Assembly (NCBI RefSeq): GCF_040276085.1
Contig: NZ_JBELOK010000009.1
Location: 102,361-166,360 of the forward strand
Reading direction: 5' to 3'
Source of the DNA: Castellaniella sp040276085
Lineage (GTDB): Bacteria; Pseudomonadota; Gammaproteobacteria; Burkholderiales; Burkholderiaceae_B
DNA length: 64,000 nt
Below are positions 1 to 8,034 of the stretch, piece by piece (the first letter of the stretch is position 1; every line of letters begins with the position of its first letter). Both the position numbers and the translations under genes were made by a program. The notes beneath the pieces are model-generated. The model did no database searches, was not told the origin of the DNA, and worked only from the letters and a program-made list of their open reading frames with translations.

Positions 1-519
1 ATCCAGGAAAAAGAGGTGCTCATTCAGTTTCAACTGAAGATGGCGATAGAATTTCGTTCTGAAATCAGCATGACTGTCGTAGCTCTCATATAAGCCTTGG
101 CTACGGCATGAATCTTTAAATCTCTTCAACTTTGCAACCTGATCTAGGTCAACTGTGTCCATTGCGACCGGCTGGCTAGAGAAGTACAGCATGGTCGGTT
201 TTCCCGTATCGATATGGCGCTCAATCTCTTCCACCGTGCCACTTGGGTAGCCATCAGTTGCTGTGCCAATTCTGGTCCAGAAAACTCCGACGAGGAGATC
301 ACATTTTTCTAGGACTTGATTATTGATGATGGCCTGAGCAGATGCACCCATTTCGGGCGATGAATGAGTTTCCCATCCAATCGGAAGTAGAACGATCTTC
401 CGAGAGCTTGAGTGAACCACATTCCACTCGTAGACGACGTCACGAATGATAGCTCTTTCGGACGCGACATCTCCCGGCGAGGCGATCATCACGTTGTATG
501 TCTTTGCTATGTAGCTCAT
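1..519 (-). CDS. DUF4062-domain protein, 5' part only (runs off the window)
   Basis: Reading frame open from an ATG at 519 to the window edge (173 codons, no stop). The N-terminus reads YNVMIASPGDV, followed by a segment containing EKCDLLVGVFWTRIGT and GTVEEIERHI. This pattern is typical of the DUF4062 domain, a Rossmann-like module usually placed at the N-terminus of large multidomain proteins, many with NTPase or repeat regions and some linked to phage defence. A purine-rich AAAGAGAG lies upstream of the ATG. It sits 165 bp downstream of the coupling-protein gene on the same strand, so it looks like cargo at the end of the transfer operon. The C-terminal part, which would decide the function, is outside the window. 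Confidence 0.75.
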   Translation of the reverse strand, partial: MSYIAKTYNVMIASPGDVASERAIIRDVVYEWNVVHSSSRKIVLLPIGWETHSSPEMGASAQAIINNQVLEKCDLLVGVFWTRIGTATDGYPSGTVEEIERHIDTGKPTMLYFSSQPVAMDTVDLDQVAKLKRFKDSCRSQGLYESYDSHADFRTKFYRHLQLKLNEHLFFLD

Positions 520-684
520 CAATCTCTCTTTGAGAAAAGCCTAACAGTTATTCAATGAACCCACTAATCAGTGGTTTCAATGATGGCACGGACAGACGGC
601 TGCTTGGCATACTAAAAGTAAAAATGCGCTCACGGATGGCTGCCATGAGAAATAACTTAGACGCCCACTGCTGGCCGATTGCAG

Positions 685-2283
685 TCATTTTCCATCCTGG
701 AATGACGCAGCGAGCCCGTCAAACTTCTGAATCGACATTCGCACCCGAGCCACAGGCAAATCCCCCGCCAACGCCACATACCCTTCCAGCACCGGCAGCG
801 CCTGAATCTGCGCAGCCGTCACCACGTCTTCCACCGTCCGATCCATATTGTCCGACGTATTCCGATGATCCACACTGCGGCTGACGCTGTATTTTGGCCG
901 CTCGACCTCGTGTTTGCCAAGGCTTTCGCTCATATCGCGGGCAGTCTGCGGGTCGGTACGGGATCCGCCCAGCACGACCAGGTTGCGGAAACTCGCCCGA
1001 ATGGTGGTGGCCATCGTCCTGCCGTACAGATGTTCCAGCTGAGACGTGCTCTGCAGGCCGGCGATGATGCGCAACCCATTCTTGCGGCCTTTGGTCAGGC
1101 CTGCTTCCAGTGACGGCAAGGCCTCCAGGCTCGCCAGTTCGTCGATGAAGAGCCACCAGCGCCTGCCGGTGCCTTCGGGCATGGACAGAATCGAGGTGAT
1201 GAAGACATCGGCCCAGGAGGACACCAGGGGCCGCATGGAACTCATCATGTCTTCGCGCCAGTTGATGTACAGGTTGCCACCGCCGGGCTGGTCCAGCCAG
1301 TCGCGTATGGAGAAAGGACCTGGCTTCATGCTGGTGTGTTCCGACAGCTTGTTGGAGAGCACGAACCGGGCGGACGACAGAGCCTTGCTGGCTTCACTGG
1401 AGCCGACGAACAGGGATTCGGCGAGCGTCCCATCCAGGAACTGCTTGAGCACCTTCGGATCCTCGATGGTGCAGAGGCGAAACAGATCCATGATGCTGGC
1501 CTCGGTGCCTTGCAGCTGGTGCAGCTTCTTCGCCGTTTCGCGCAGCAGCAGCCGCCCGAAATCATTCCACTCTTCGGCGTTCTTGTCCTGGCTCATGGGT
1601 ACCAGGGAATGCGCCAGGCGCTTCCAGTCGTAGTCGGCACGGACTTCGTTGAAGAAGGACCAGCCCTGGGTTCTGGCGTCGTACGGGTTCAGAATCACGT
1701 CGCCGGGTTGCCAGAATTTACTCAGCAGATCGCCATTGGGGTCAATGACGATCATGCGGTCATTGCGTATAGGTGTTTGGCCTGGCAGATGGTGCCGATG
1801 GCTGCGGGATCGCGCGAGCACAGACGCTGCCATATTGCGCAGCAGCACGGATTTGCCGGACCCCGTGGCACCGCTGACCAGCAGATGCAGATTTTCGTTC
1901 GCCGTGGGCATGGGGATGCCAGCGACGTCGATCTGTTGCTTGCCGGGTTCTGTGCAGAGCTTTGCCAGGTGCTTTGCCGTGGTCATCCGGGTGCCACGCA
2001 CGAAACGCTTGTAGGCGGCCCCCTCGAAACCTTCAGTTTTCGCGGTGCGGCCGACAAAGAGGATCAGGGCCAGGGCCAGCACCAGGCCTACGCCCAGCGC
2101 CCCGTAGAGCAGGGGATAGCCGGGGGTAAGCTTCACGAAATGCCAGGCCATCTGGCGATTCCAGTCGCGCCAGGCGATGCCGCTGCCGTAGGTAGCGGCC
2201 GCCATCCAGGTTCCGATGGGAAAGAGCGCCAGGGAGAAGGCGGCAATGCGCCGCCGGGTGATGGGGGAGATCAGGGTAGACAT
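685..2283 (-). CDS. Type IV coupling protein (VirD4/TraD/TraG family)
   Basis: 532 aa inner-membrane ATPase that links the relaxosome to the secretion channel. Two N-terminal membrane segments (about 12-32 and 57-78) precede the NTPase domain. Walker A is GATGSGKS at 138-145 and the Walker B-like FIDE is at 379-382. Length fits the VirD4 family. The start ATG follows a GAAGG ribosome site, 16 bp after the small membrane-protein gene, so it belongs to the stb-like operon rather than the virB operon. The conserved neighbour of a coupling-protein gene is normally a relaxase; none is seen here, only the truncated DUF4062 gene downstream. Confidence 0.93.
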   Translation of the reverse strand: MSTLISPITRRRIAAFSLALFPIGTWMAAATYGSGIAWRDWNRQMAWHFVKLTPGYPLLYGALGVGLVLALALILFVGRTAKTEGFEGAAYKRFVRGTRMTTAKHLAKLCTEPGKQQIDVAGIPMPTANENLHLLVSGATGSGKSVLLRNMAASVLARSRSHRHHLPGQTPIRNDRMIVIDPNGDLLSKFWQPGDVILNPYDARTQGWSFFNEVRADYDWKRLAHSLVPMSQDKNAEEWNDFGRLLLRETAKKLHQLQGTEASIMDLFRLCTIEDPKVLKQFLDGTLAESLFVGSSEASKALSSARFVLSNKLSEHTSMKPGPFSIRDWLDQPGGGNLYINWREDMMSSMRPLVSSWADVFITSILSMPEGTGRRWWLFIDELASLEALPSLEAGLTKGRKNGLRIIAGLQSTSQLEHLYGRTMATTIRASFRNLVVLGGSRTDPQTARDMSESLGKHEVERPKYSVSRSVDHRNTSDNMDRTVEDVVTAAQIQALPVLEGYVALAGDLPVARVRMSIQKFDGLAASFQDGK

Positions 2284-2299
2284 GGGTGCCTTCGTGGAA

Positions 2300-2746
2300 T
2301 CAGGGGATCAGCCACTGGCCCAGGGCCAGGCCTGCCAGTAGCCCACCCAGCACACCGGCGGCACCGCCAATGACCACGGCGATGAGTGCCATGCGCCGGG
2401 CCGACTGGTGCGTGATGCGGGCGCAGTGGGCTGCTTCCTGAGCCAGGTGATCCAGCCGGGTGCCAGTCGCATCCAGCATGGCTTGGATGGCCTGCTGGTG
2501 CCGTTGATGGATGGGCTTGGCAGCGGCTTCCAGGGTGTTCGTGAGCTGCCGGGCCAGTTGCTGAGGCAGAATCTGCTGCGTGTCGGCCACGGTCTGGATT
2601 TGCTGTTGGGCAGCATCCAGGCTGGTGCTGACCGCTTCGAGCCGATCCACGAGGCTGGCGACTTCGCCCAGCACCTCGTAGTACAGCAGATCGAGCTTGG
2701 TACGGGCGTGGCCCGGAGCCGGGCCTGGGGTCTGGGGCGTGTCCAT
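2300..2746 (-). CDS. Small membrane protein with coiled coil, StbC-position
   Basis: 148 aa using the ATG at 2746, eight bases after the stbB-like stop; an in-frame ATG at 2782 would overlap stbB by 29 bp and is a possible alternative. The middle (roughly 20-100) is charged and glutamine-rich with helical heptad character. The C-terminus is one long hydrophobic glycine/alanine-rich segment that could form one or two membrane spans. By position, third in an StbABC-like set and directly before the coupling protein, it corresponds to StbC, whose role is unknown even in the IncW plasmid R388. No enzymatic motif is visible. Confidence 0.65.
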   Translation of the reverse strand: MDTPQTPGPAPGHARTKLDLLYYEVLGEVASLVDRLEAVSTSLDAAQQQIQTVADTQQILPQQLARQLTNTLEAAAKPIHQRHQQAIQAMLDATGTRLDHLAQEAAHCARITHQSARRMALIAVVIGGAAGVLGGLLAGLALGQWLIP

Positions 2747-2753
2747 GGCGGGA

Positions 2754-3461
2754 TCAGGCAAAGAGCGCTGCAAAGGCCGCATTCATCTGCCGATCCACGG
2801 GCTGGGCTAGGGCGCGCAAGGCGTGCCGGTTGGAAAGCTGCGAAATCCGCGCATGGTCGCTGCGGTCGGCCGCCTTCAAGAGCGCCCGGTAGTCCGTCTG
2901 GTCGGCCAACACGTCGGCGAGCGTGGTGCGCAGATCGGCCAGCAGCTCGAAGACTTCGTTTTCGTAGATGGCAGCCTTGGGATTGGCCTGCACTTCGCCA
3001 GTCTTCGCGGCATAGGCCAGGATCGAGGGGAACTCATCCTCGACACTGGACTCCACCCGGTTGAACAGGATGCGCACGCGTTCGGGATTCACACCCAGCT
3101 CGGCCAGGGCGGCCACGGTCTTGATGGTTTCGCGCTGGGCCTTGCCGGTGTTGATGACGGGCAGTACGAAGCAGCTCATTTCCTCGTGGGCCCCTTCGTA
3201 GCGCATCATGTGGTTCAGGAAATCCTCGATATTGCTGGCCCCTACGTCCACGATGGCATCGTCACGGGTGAGCAGTTCTCGAAACAGCCTGCCGAAGTGT
3301 TCGCCGCGCAGCTGATCGACTTCCAGGCCCAGGTCTGCCCCGGTTTCGTTGGTGGACTCCACGGCAAAGATCTGGGCTCCGTTCATGCGGGGGGCCAGCA
3401 GGTGAGAGGCGACGACGGTCTTGCCGACCGATCCGGTGTAGTTCAGGACTGCGACTTTCAT
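2754..3461 (-). CDS. stbB: StbB-like ParA/MinD-type ATPase
   Basis: 235 aa from the ATG at 3461, chosen because the P-loop starts at residue 7 (NYTGSVGKT) and AAGGA precedes it. The deviant Walker A motif and overall length fit the StbB family of plasmid stability ATPases, which in R388 works with StbA to balance segregation against conjugation. The longer upstream frame (to 3905) only shadows the preceding gene. It begins five bases after the stop of the HTH gene, so the two are translationally close. In an integrated element it implies a circular state that must be partitioned. Confidence 0.82.
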   Translation of the reverse strand: MKVAVLNYTGSVGKTVVASHLLAPRMNGAQIFAVESTNETGADLGLEVDQLRGEHFGRLFRELLTRDDAIVDVGASNIEDFLNHMMRYEGAHEEMSCFVLPVINTGKAQRETIKTVAALAELGVNPERVRILFNRVESSVEDEFPSILAYAAKTGEVQANPKAAIYENEVFELLADLRTTLADVLADQTDYRALLKAADRSDHARISQLSNRHALRALAQPVDRQMNAAFAALFA

Positions 3462-3465
3462 GGGT

Positions 3466-3948
3466 TCATTCCTTGTCGTGTTGAGTTTCGGTGTCTTGCG
3501 ATGCCTTGGCTCGGTTGGCCAGGCCTTCGCGGCGCAGGGCATCGAGGTCGATACGCATGTCGCGGATCTTGCGTAGATCCCCTGGGGTCTGGATGCGGCT
3601 GGGTCGCCCCTGGATAGCGTCCAGCGGTGGTGGGGTGGGTTTGGCAGCGGGTGTCGCGTCGTGCTCGGCTGCGGGTGTAGTGGTCGTCTGACTTGCTTCT
3701 TCGGCGGCCAGCCGCCTGGCCCTGCGCCAGCGGCGCAGCGTGGTGATGTAGGTGTTGTGCCGCACAGGTAGGCCTGCTGCGGCCAGATCCTCCATGATGG
3801 CGGCGTGAGGCACGCCTGCAGCCACCTGGGGCTCGATGAGCGGGTAGAGCGCCCGCAACTTCGCGGCCTGGCGCAGGCGCGGATCCAGGCTTTCCAGCAC
3901 GGCACGATAACGGGCGATGGGGTCGGGTTTGAGCGGGTTGTCAGTCAT
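3466..3948 (-). CDS. HTH protein, StbA-like by position
   Basis: 160 aa from the ATG at 3948 (AAGG seven bases upstream). Residues about 10-85 are helical with a probable helix-turn-helix: a HAAIMEDLAAAG helix pair, then an arginine-rich helix TTLRRWRRARR. The C-terminal half is proline/threonine-rich linker plus a charged tail. Its place directly before stbB matches StbA, the DNA-binding protein that recognises direct repeats and represses plasmid genes. I infer the role from position and the HTH; sequence similarity to StbA was not tested. A candidate target is the three-copy GGTAGA repeat at 4632-4660. Confidence 0.6.
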   Translation of the reverse strand: MTDNPLKPDPIARYRAVLESLDPRLRQAAKLRALYPLIEPQVAAGVPHAAIMEDLAAAGLPVRHNTYITTLRRWRRARRLAAEEASQTTTTPAAEHDATPAAKPTPPPLDAIQGRPSRIQTPGDLRKIRDMRIDLDALRREGLANRAKASQDTETQHDKE

Positions 3949-3968
3949 GAAAGGCCTTGGGTGGGGAT

Positions 3969-4439
3969 TCAGTGATGCAGGGCCGGCAGCACGGCGGCTT
4001 GCTTGCCGTCCAGCCAGGCCAGGCCTGCGGCGTGGGCTTCGTCGTAGGCGCATTGATCATCGGCAAAGCGCACGGACTGACCACGGGCGGGGAAATGCCC
4101 GCAGCCGACTTCCTGGTTGTGATCGAGCAGGCGCAGCAGGTAGCCTTCGCCGTCGCCTTCACGCGGCACGATCTCGAACGAGAAGCGCAGCCGGGCCTGG
4201 GCCAGCTCCATCTGGAACTGCCGGGCAACCGTCGGGATGCGGGCGGCCCAGTCGCCGCCGATACGATCCAGGGCGTCGGCGATGCTGTAGCCGCGCTCCT
4301 GCAGCCAGTCGCCGCGATCCAGCACCAGGGCGGCGGTCAGCGCTTCGCCAAGGCTGAGCGCTCCGATGCCTTCACGGGCGGCCCGATGCGCGATGGCAAG
4401 CATCCGGGTGTCGAGATTTGCGTGTGGGTTCTGGGACAT
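3969..4439 (-). CDS. Conserved-looking hypothetical protein
   Basis: 156 aa from the ATG at 4439, which has a good AAGGAG site eight bases upstream; the frame extends upstream to 4688 but that part lies in the origin region and looks non-coding. Mostly soluble, mixed alpha/beta composition, with the charged stretch FSFEIVPREGDGEGYLL near the middle and no recognisable motif. It is the first gene after the iteron origin and is transcribed toward the stb-like genes, so it may belong to the replication/stability module. I do not recognise the family. Confidence 0.6.
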   Translation of the reverse strand: MSQNPHANLDTRMLAIAHRAAREGIGALSLGEALTAALVLDRGDWLQERGYSIADALDRIGGDWAARIPTVARQFQMELAQARLRFSFEIVPREGDGEGYLLRLLDHNQEVGCGHFPARGQSVRFADDQCAYDEAHAAGLAWLDGKQAAVLPALHH

Positions 4440-4532
4440 GAGAACTCCTTGGCCCTGCGGGTTCAGGGCGGTGATGGGGGAATGGGTGGGGTGTGGCCCG
4501 AGCGGGCAGATGTTGATCACTTGCTGACCGAT

Positions 4533-4552
4533 GCAGCCGTGCAAACGGCTGC
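4533..4552. repeat. Perfect inverted repeat in the origin region
   Basis: GCAGCCGT, a four-base spacer, ACGGCTGC. It lies about 95 bp upstream of the 156 aa gene and just beyond the DnaA box at 4613. It could be an operator for that gene or a hairpin terminating leftward transcripts from the initiator gene; there is no T-run on either side. Confidence 0.5.
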
Positions 4553-4631
4553 GCTGCGTGGCAGGCTGAGATGGCGTGGGGATGAGGTGATCAGGCTGGA
4601 CGGCAGACGGACTTATCCACAGACCGCTTCT

Positions 4632-4660
4632 GGTAGAGATAAGGTAGAAGAAAGGTAGAG
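4632..4660 (+). repeat. Three GGTAGA direct repeats, 11-bp period
   Basis: GGTAGAG at 4632-4638, GGTAGAA at 4643-4649 and GGTAGAG at 4654-4660, exactly 11 bp apart and so on one face of the helix. They lie 11 bp from a DnaA box. Either origin-unwinding repeats or binding sites for a regulator such as the StbA-like protein. Confidence 0.55.
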
Positions 4661-4714
4661 CATGGTTTGGACGGCTGAAAACCCGCATGGATACTGCATT
4701 TCAGCACTCGTGCC

Positions 4715-4796
4715 CGCCTTCTTGTTACGACGAAAACGCCTTCTTATTACGATAAAGCGCCTTGTTATTACGATGTGCCCGCCTTCTTATTACGAT
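4715..4796 (+). repeat. Iteron array (four of five copies)
   Basis: Copies 2 and 4 are identical (CGCCTTCTTATTACGAT). Copy 3 differs at one base (TTG for TTC) and matches the distant copy at 4862-4878 exactly. Copy 1 has two changes. Starts at 4715, 4737, 4758 and 4780. The fifth copy begins 82 bp after the fourth, close to an integral number of helical turns. Confidence 0.85.
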
Positions 4797-4871
4797 GGCT
4801 GGAATAGCTTATCCACAGGTTGGTTTTGACTAATTTCCGGTCCTGCTTTCAGGCCTTTGGGCGCCTTGTTA

Positions 4872-5792
4872 TTACGATGCAGAGCGACCGTTGTTACGGA
4901 TCCAGCTGGCGACTTCCCGGCCTTTTTCCAGCCCGATCTGAGGGTTGGCGATCAGATTCAAATCGGCCAGTTCTTCCAGGGCTTTGAGCAAGGCGGCACG
5001 GAAGTTTCTTAGGTGTCCGGTGTGGTACGCCCGATCCTTCAGCCACTGCAGGCTATAGCGCTGCTGCGTGTCGGCAGAGGTGGCGATCAGGCGCTGCAGG
5101 CTGCGGGCGAGATTGCCGCGTAGTTTCTGGCGCGTCTCCCAGTCAATCAGGGCATATTCCCGGTTGCCGAAGATCTGTGCCCAGCGCGGGTCGATGACCA
5201 GCGTGTAGACGCCGTCTGCGTAGTCGAAGCCGCCCATCATGGGCAGTACCCGGCAGGCCGGATGCATGCCAAAGCTGTATTTGGCCGATCCATCCGGCCG
5301 CCTGGCTTCGATGCACAGGGTAAAACGGGCCAAATCCTTCATGCCTTCATGCAGCCACTGGTAGCTGGCCCCGCTGGTATTGCGCCCAATCCCGCGCAGG
5401 AAATCCGCGCGGTTCACAATGGGCTGTTGGCCTGCGGGGCAGGTGGCTTGCAGGTACATGGCGTGCATCCAGATATCGGCATGGTCTTCGGATAACTGTT
5501 CGCCGCTGCCCGTGATCTGGATGTTGCGAGCGGACAGAAACACAGTTTCCTTGTGCATGATGCTGGCCCCACGCCGGATGGGCGCGAAGATGCCAGAGCG
5601 GGCGATATGGTTGGGGATGGCACGAGAGGTCTCGGAAATACCGGGCACGACGAAGGGCCGGATATCGAGCCCTGCTGCGGGCGACTGGGTTTTGGCTTCC
5701 GCTGCTTTTCGGTGGGCAAAGCGCATGGCGTCTTCAAGGCGCTTGGCTGCGGCAGCTGGGGACCGGGTCAGGTGGCTGGTGTGGGTCAGCAT
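4872..5792 (-). CDS. trfA: TrfA-family plasmid replication initiator
   Basis: 306 aa. The body from about 85 onward (MHKETVFLSARNIQITGSGEQLSEDHADIW...) and the segment WETRQKLRGNLARSLQRLIA resemble TrfA, the IncP initiator that binds iterons and loads the host helicase. A basic alanine-rich N-terminal extension precedes it. The ATG at 5792 has GGAG eight bases upstream. Its 3' end lies against the iterons and its stop codon overlaps the fifth copy. It follows the virB operon on the same strand after 126 bp. Presence of an initiator plus cognate repeats implies that the excised element can replicate autonomously. Confidence 0.87.
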   Translation of the reverse strand: MLTHTSHLTRSPAAAAKRLEDAMRFAHRKAAEAKTQSPAAGLDIRPFVVPGISETSRAIPNHIARSGIFAPIRRGASIMHKETVFLSARNIQITGSGEQLSEDHADIWMHAMYLQATCPAGQQPIVNRADFLRGIGRNTSGASYQWLHEGMKDLARFTLCIEARRPDGSAKYSFGMHPACRVLPMMGGFDYADGVYTLVIDPRWAQIFGNREYALIDWETRQKLRGNLARSLQRLIATSADTQQRYSLQWLKDRAYHTGHLRNFRAALLKALEELADLNLIANPQIGLEKGREVASWIRNNGRSAS

Positions 5793-5918
5793 GGGAAAAC
5801 TCCAGACAGGCCCGGATAAGGCCTGCCTGGTCGTGTGCAGCGCCTCACACGGGTACAGGGGGGATAGGGCCAGCAGACGGGGCTGCGTGGCCGTGGATGA
5901 ATGAGAGGGCGGGTTGGC

Positions 5919-6938
5919 TTACCCAGGCCCGTGCCGTCGCGGCTCGAACCACAGTTCCTTCAGCTGGAACCGCTCGAAATACAGCACGATGTCCACGGTC
6001 TGGCGCAGGAAGGCCTGGATGGTGGCCAGGTCCAGGTTTCCACCCGTGGGCGACTGTTTGATGAGCACGGCCAGTCGGTCGAACGTATCGGCTGCACCGT
6101 TGGCGTGGGTGGTCGTGACCGACCCTGGATGGCCAGTGTTCAAGGCGGCCAGGTAGTCCCAGGTCTCGGGCCCACGCAGTTCAGCCAGAAAGATCCGGTC
6201 CGGGGATAGGCGCATGCAGGCGGCCAGGCTGTCGGTGGCCGAGACCCGGCCCCGCGTGCCGCCATACATGAGATGGATGCAGTTGCGGTGGCGTGGGAGG
6301 ATGAGCTCGTGTACGTCTTCAATGGTGATGAGCCGTTCATCAACGGGCACTCGATCGATCAGGGACCGGGCAAAGGTGGTCTTGCCCGATCCCGTAGCCC
6401 CGGTCACGACCAGGTTCTTGCGGGCCAGAATGGCGGCGGTCAGGAAAGCCGGGATATCGCCTGCTGATTTGAGCGCCATCAGCTGCTGGTCCACGGCCGA
6501 CAAGCCACCTGCCGTATATGCGGCCGCCGTATCGGCCACTGAATCGAAGGTGCCTTGTGCCTGCAGCTCATCGAGCGTAAAGGCGGCCTGGGTGTGCTTG
6601 CGGATGTTGATGGCCATCGTGCCATCCAGGCACGCCGGAGGCTGCACGATCTGGCCGCGTTCGCCACCGGGCAGCAGCACCGACAGGATGGGGGCGCGGG
6701 CCATGTGGTTGTAGGCTGCGAGGGCCGTGGCCAGGGCCTCCAGATGCGGGTAGGTGAGCGCCCCGCACTTATGCAGCTGCCAGGCCCCACGGACACGGAT
6801 GTAGAGCTCGCCCGCTCGAACAATGGCGATTTCCGTGACAGCGGAATCGGCCAGGTGGGCGGCCAATGGCCGTAGAAAGGTCTTGACCGCAATCGCCCGG
6901 TCAAAGGGCAGCGGCTCAGGGGATGGGTTCAAGGTCAT
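5919..6938 (-). CDS. virB11: VirB11-type traffic ATPase
   Basis: 339 aa cytoplasmic hexameric ATPase of the T4SS. The ATG at 6938 is chosen because the preceding frame shadows virB10; it overlaps the virB10 end by 23 bp. Walker A GATGSGKTT is at 180-188, followed by an Asp box (LITIEDVHEL), a LRGPETWD motif and the conserved TTTHAN His box. Length fits VirB11. It is the last gene of the virB operon, before the replication initiator. Confidence 0.92.
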   Translation of the reverse strand: MTLNPSPEPLPFDRAIAVKTFLRPLAAHLADSAVTEIAIVRAGELYIRVRGAWQLHKCGALTYPHLEALATALAAYNHMARAPILSVLLPGGERGQIVQPPACLDGTMAINIRKHTQAAFTLDELQAQGTFDSVADTAAAYTAGGLSAVDQQLMALKSAGDIPAFLTAAILARKNLVVTGATGSGKTTFARSLIDRVPVDERLITIEDVHELILPRHRNCIHLMYGGTRGRVSATDSLAACMRLSPDRIFLAELRGPETWDYLAALNTGHPGSVTTTHANGAADTFDRLAVLIKQSPTGGNLDLATIQAFLRQTVDIVLYFERFQLKELWFEPRRHGPG

Positions 6939-8034
6939 AGACTTGGCTGAAGTCCAGGTCGCGTGCCACCATGATGCCGATGCGCGTGCCCTGGTTCTTG
7001 TAGAGGGTTGGGGGGATGTCGAGCGACTTTTCCAGGATCTTGGCGACGACCTCCTGGCCGCCTTCGCGGGTGTTGTCAAAGCGGATGTTGTTGCTGCCAG
7101 ACTGCCCTTGGTTGGCCGCCCAGCTGCCGAAGTCTCCGACCAGCGACAGCAGGATGGCGTTGCCAAAGCGCTGCCAGAAATGATTGTCGATATGGCCATC
7201 CAGACCAGCTTCGCCCAAGGGGCCGGTGCCGAGTGACCCAAGATTGACGATCACGCCTGCCGGAGTTTCCAGCCGGTTCCAGGTGACGAAGGCGCGGGCC
7301 TGGCCCTGCACGATCCCGCCGGACTGGTAGCCCGTGAACTTGGTGCCTGCGTCGATCAGTTTCACCTTGCCGTTGGTGCTCATCACGTCGTGGGTGGCTA
7401 GACACGTCAACAGCCCCGCCTGGGTGCTCACCAGCTTGGTTTGCAGCGTGCAGTCGATCATGGTGCCCTGGGTGAGCAGGAAATTGCGGTTGCCCAGTTG
7501 GCCTGCGACAGAAGGGGCGAGCTCCAGCGGCCGCAGCTTGTCGGCTAGGGGACCGGCATCGGCAAGCGGCCCGCCGGGACCAGTGGGGTGGCTGGCTGCA
7601 GCGCCGCCATCGGTGGAACCGGCATTCAGGGGGCTCGCGAGCCTGCGCTGGGCGACTTCATCGACGGGCGGCGGTGCGGCAGGCATGGGCGGCGGCACAT
7701 AGTAGGTGTGGCTTGGTTCTGCGGCTGGAGGCGGTGCTTCTGGCTTGATTGTTGGGGCCGGGCGTTCGACCTTGGGAGCTGTCAGGCGGTTGGTGATGCC
7801 GCTTTGATCGGCCTCCAGGCCGGTGGTGTTGGCCTGCTCGGTATCGCGGCTCCAGGCCTTGAGCAGCACGCCTGCTGCCACGGCGACGGCCACGAGGATG
7901 GTGAGCCACAGAAAGGCCCGCGCACCGCGTGGGGCGCTGTGGCCGGTAGCGCCCAGGTCCAGGGGCTCGCGGTGCAGGGGTTCACGCTCCAACGGCTCGC
8001 GCTCCAGCTTCGGGTGGGGTTGTTCATCGTTCAT
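6916..8034 (-). CDS. virB10: VirB10 T4SS core/inner-membrane protein
   Basis: 372 aa. A short cytoplasmic N-terminus with repeated EREPL/HREPL units (about 9-27) precedes one membrane segment (about 40-60), a proline-rich periplasmic linker (about 95-130) and a TrbI/VirB10 beta-barrel domain from about 185. The segment YQSGGIVQGQARAFVTWNR is typical of the family. VirB10 spans both membranes and senses ATPase energy. The ATG overlaps the virB9 stop by four bases. Confidence 0.93.
   Translation of the reverse strand: MNDEQPHPKLEREPLEREPLHREPLDLGATGHSAPRGARAFLWLTILVAVAVAAGVLLKAWSRDTEQANTTGLEADQSGITNRLTAPKVERPAPTIKPEAPPPAAEPSHTYYVPPPMPAAPPPVDEVAQRRLASPLNAGSTDGGAAASHPTGPGGPLADAGPLADKLRPLELAPSVAGQLGNRNFLLTQGTMIDCTLQTKLVSTQAGLLTCLATHDVMSTNGKVKLIDAGTKFTGYQSGGIVQGQARAFVTWNRLETPAGVIVNLGSLGTGPLGEAGLDGHIDNHFWQRFGNAILLSLVGDFGSWAANQGQSGSNNIRFDNTREGGQEVVAKILEKSLDIPPTLYKNQGTRIGIMVARDLDFSQVYDLEPIP

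Larger units (their letters stand above)
4613..4878. other. Iteron-type replication origin (oriV-like)
   Basis: Two perfect DnaA boxes (TTATCCACA) at 4613-4621 and 4809-4817 flank an array of 17-bp direct repeats at 4715, 4737, 4758 and 4780 (spacing 22, 21, 22 bp, two helical turns). A fifth copy at 4862-4878 overlaps the stop codon of the TrfA-type initiator gene. This is the layout expected of an IncP-like origin: initiator gene, iterons and DnaA boxes together. The region 4440-4871 contains no convincing gene. An AT-rich melting region is not obvious; the A-rich 4632-4660 repeats are the best candidate. Confidence 0.8.

Noticed and set aside
555..884. Plus-strand 109-codon ORF at the end of the coupling-protein gene
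   Set aside because: More than half lies antisense to the coupling-protein 3' end and is proline-rich; no start signal seen.
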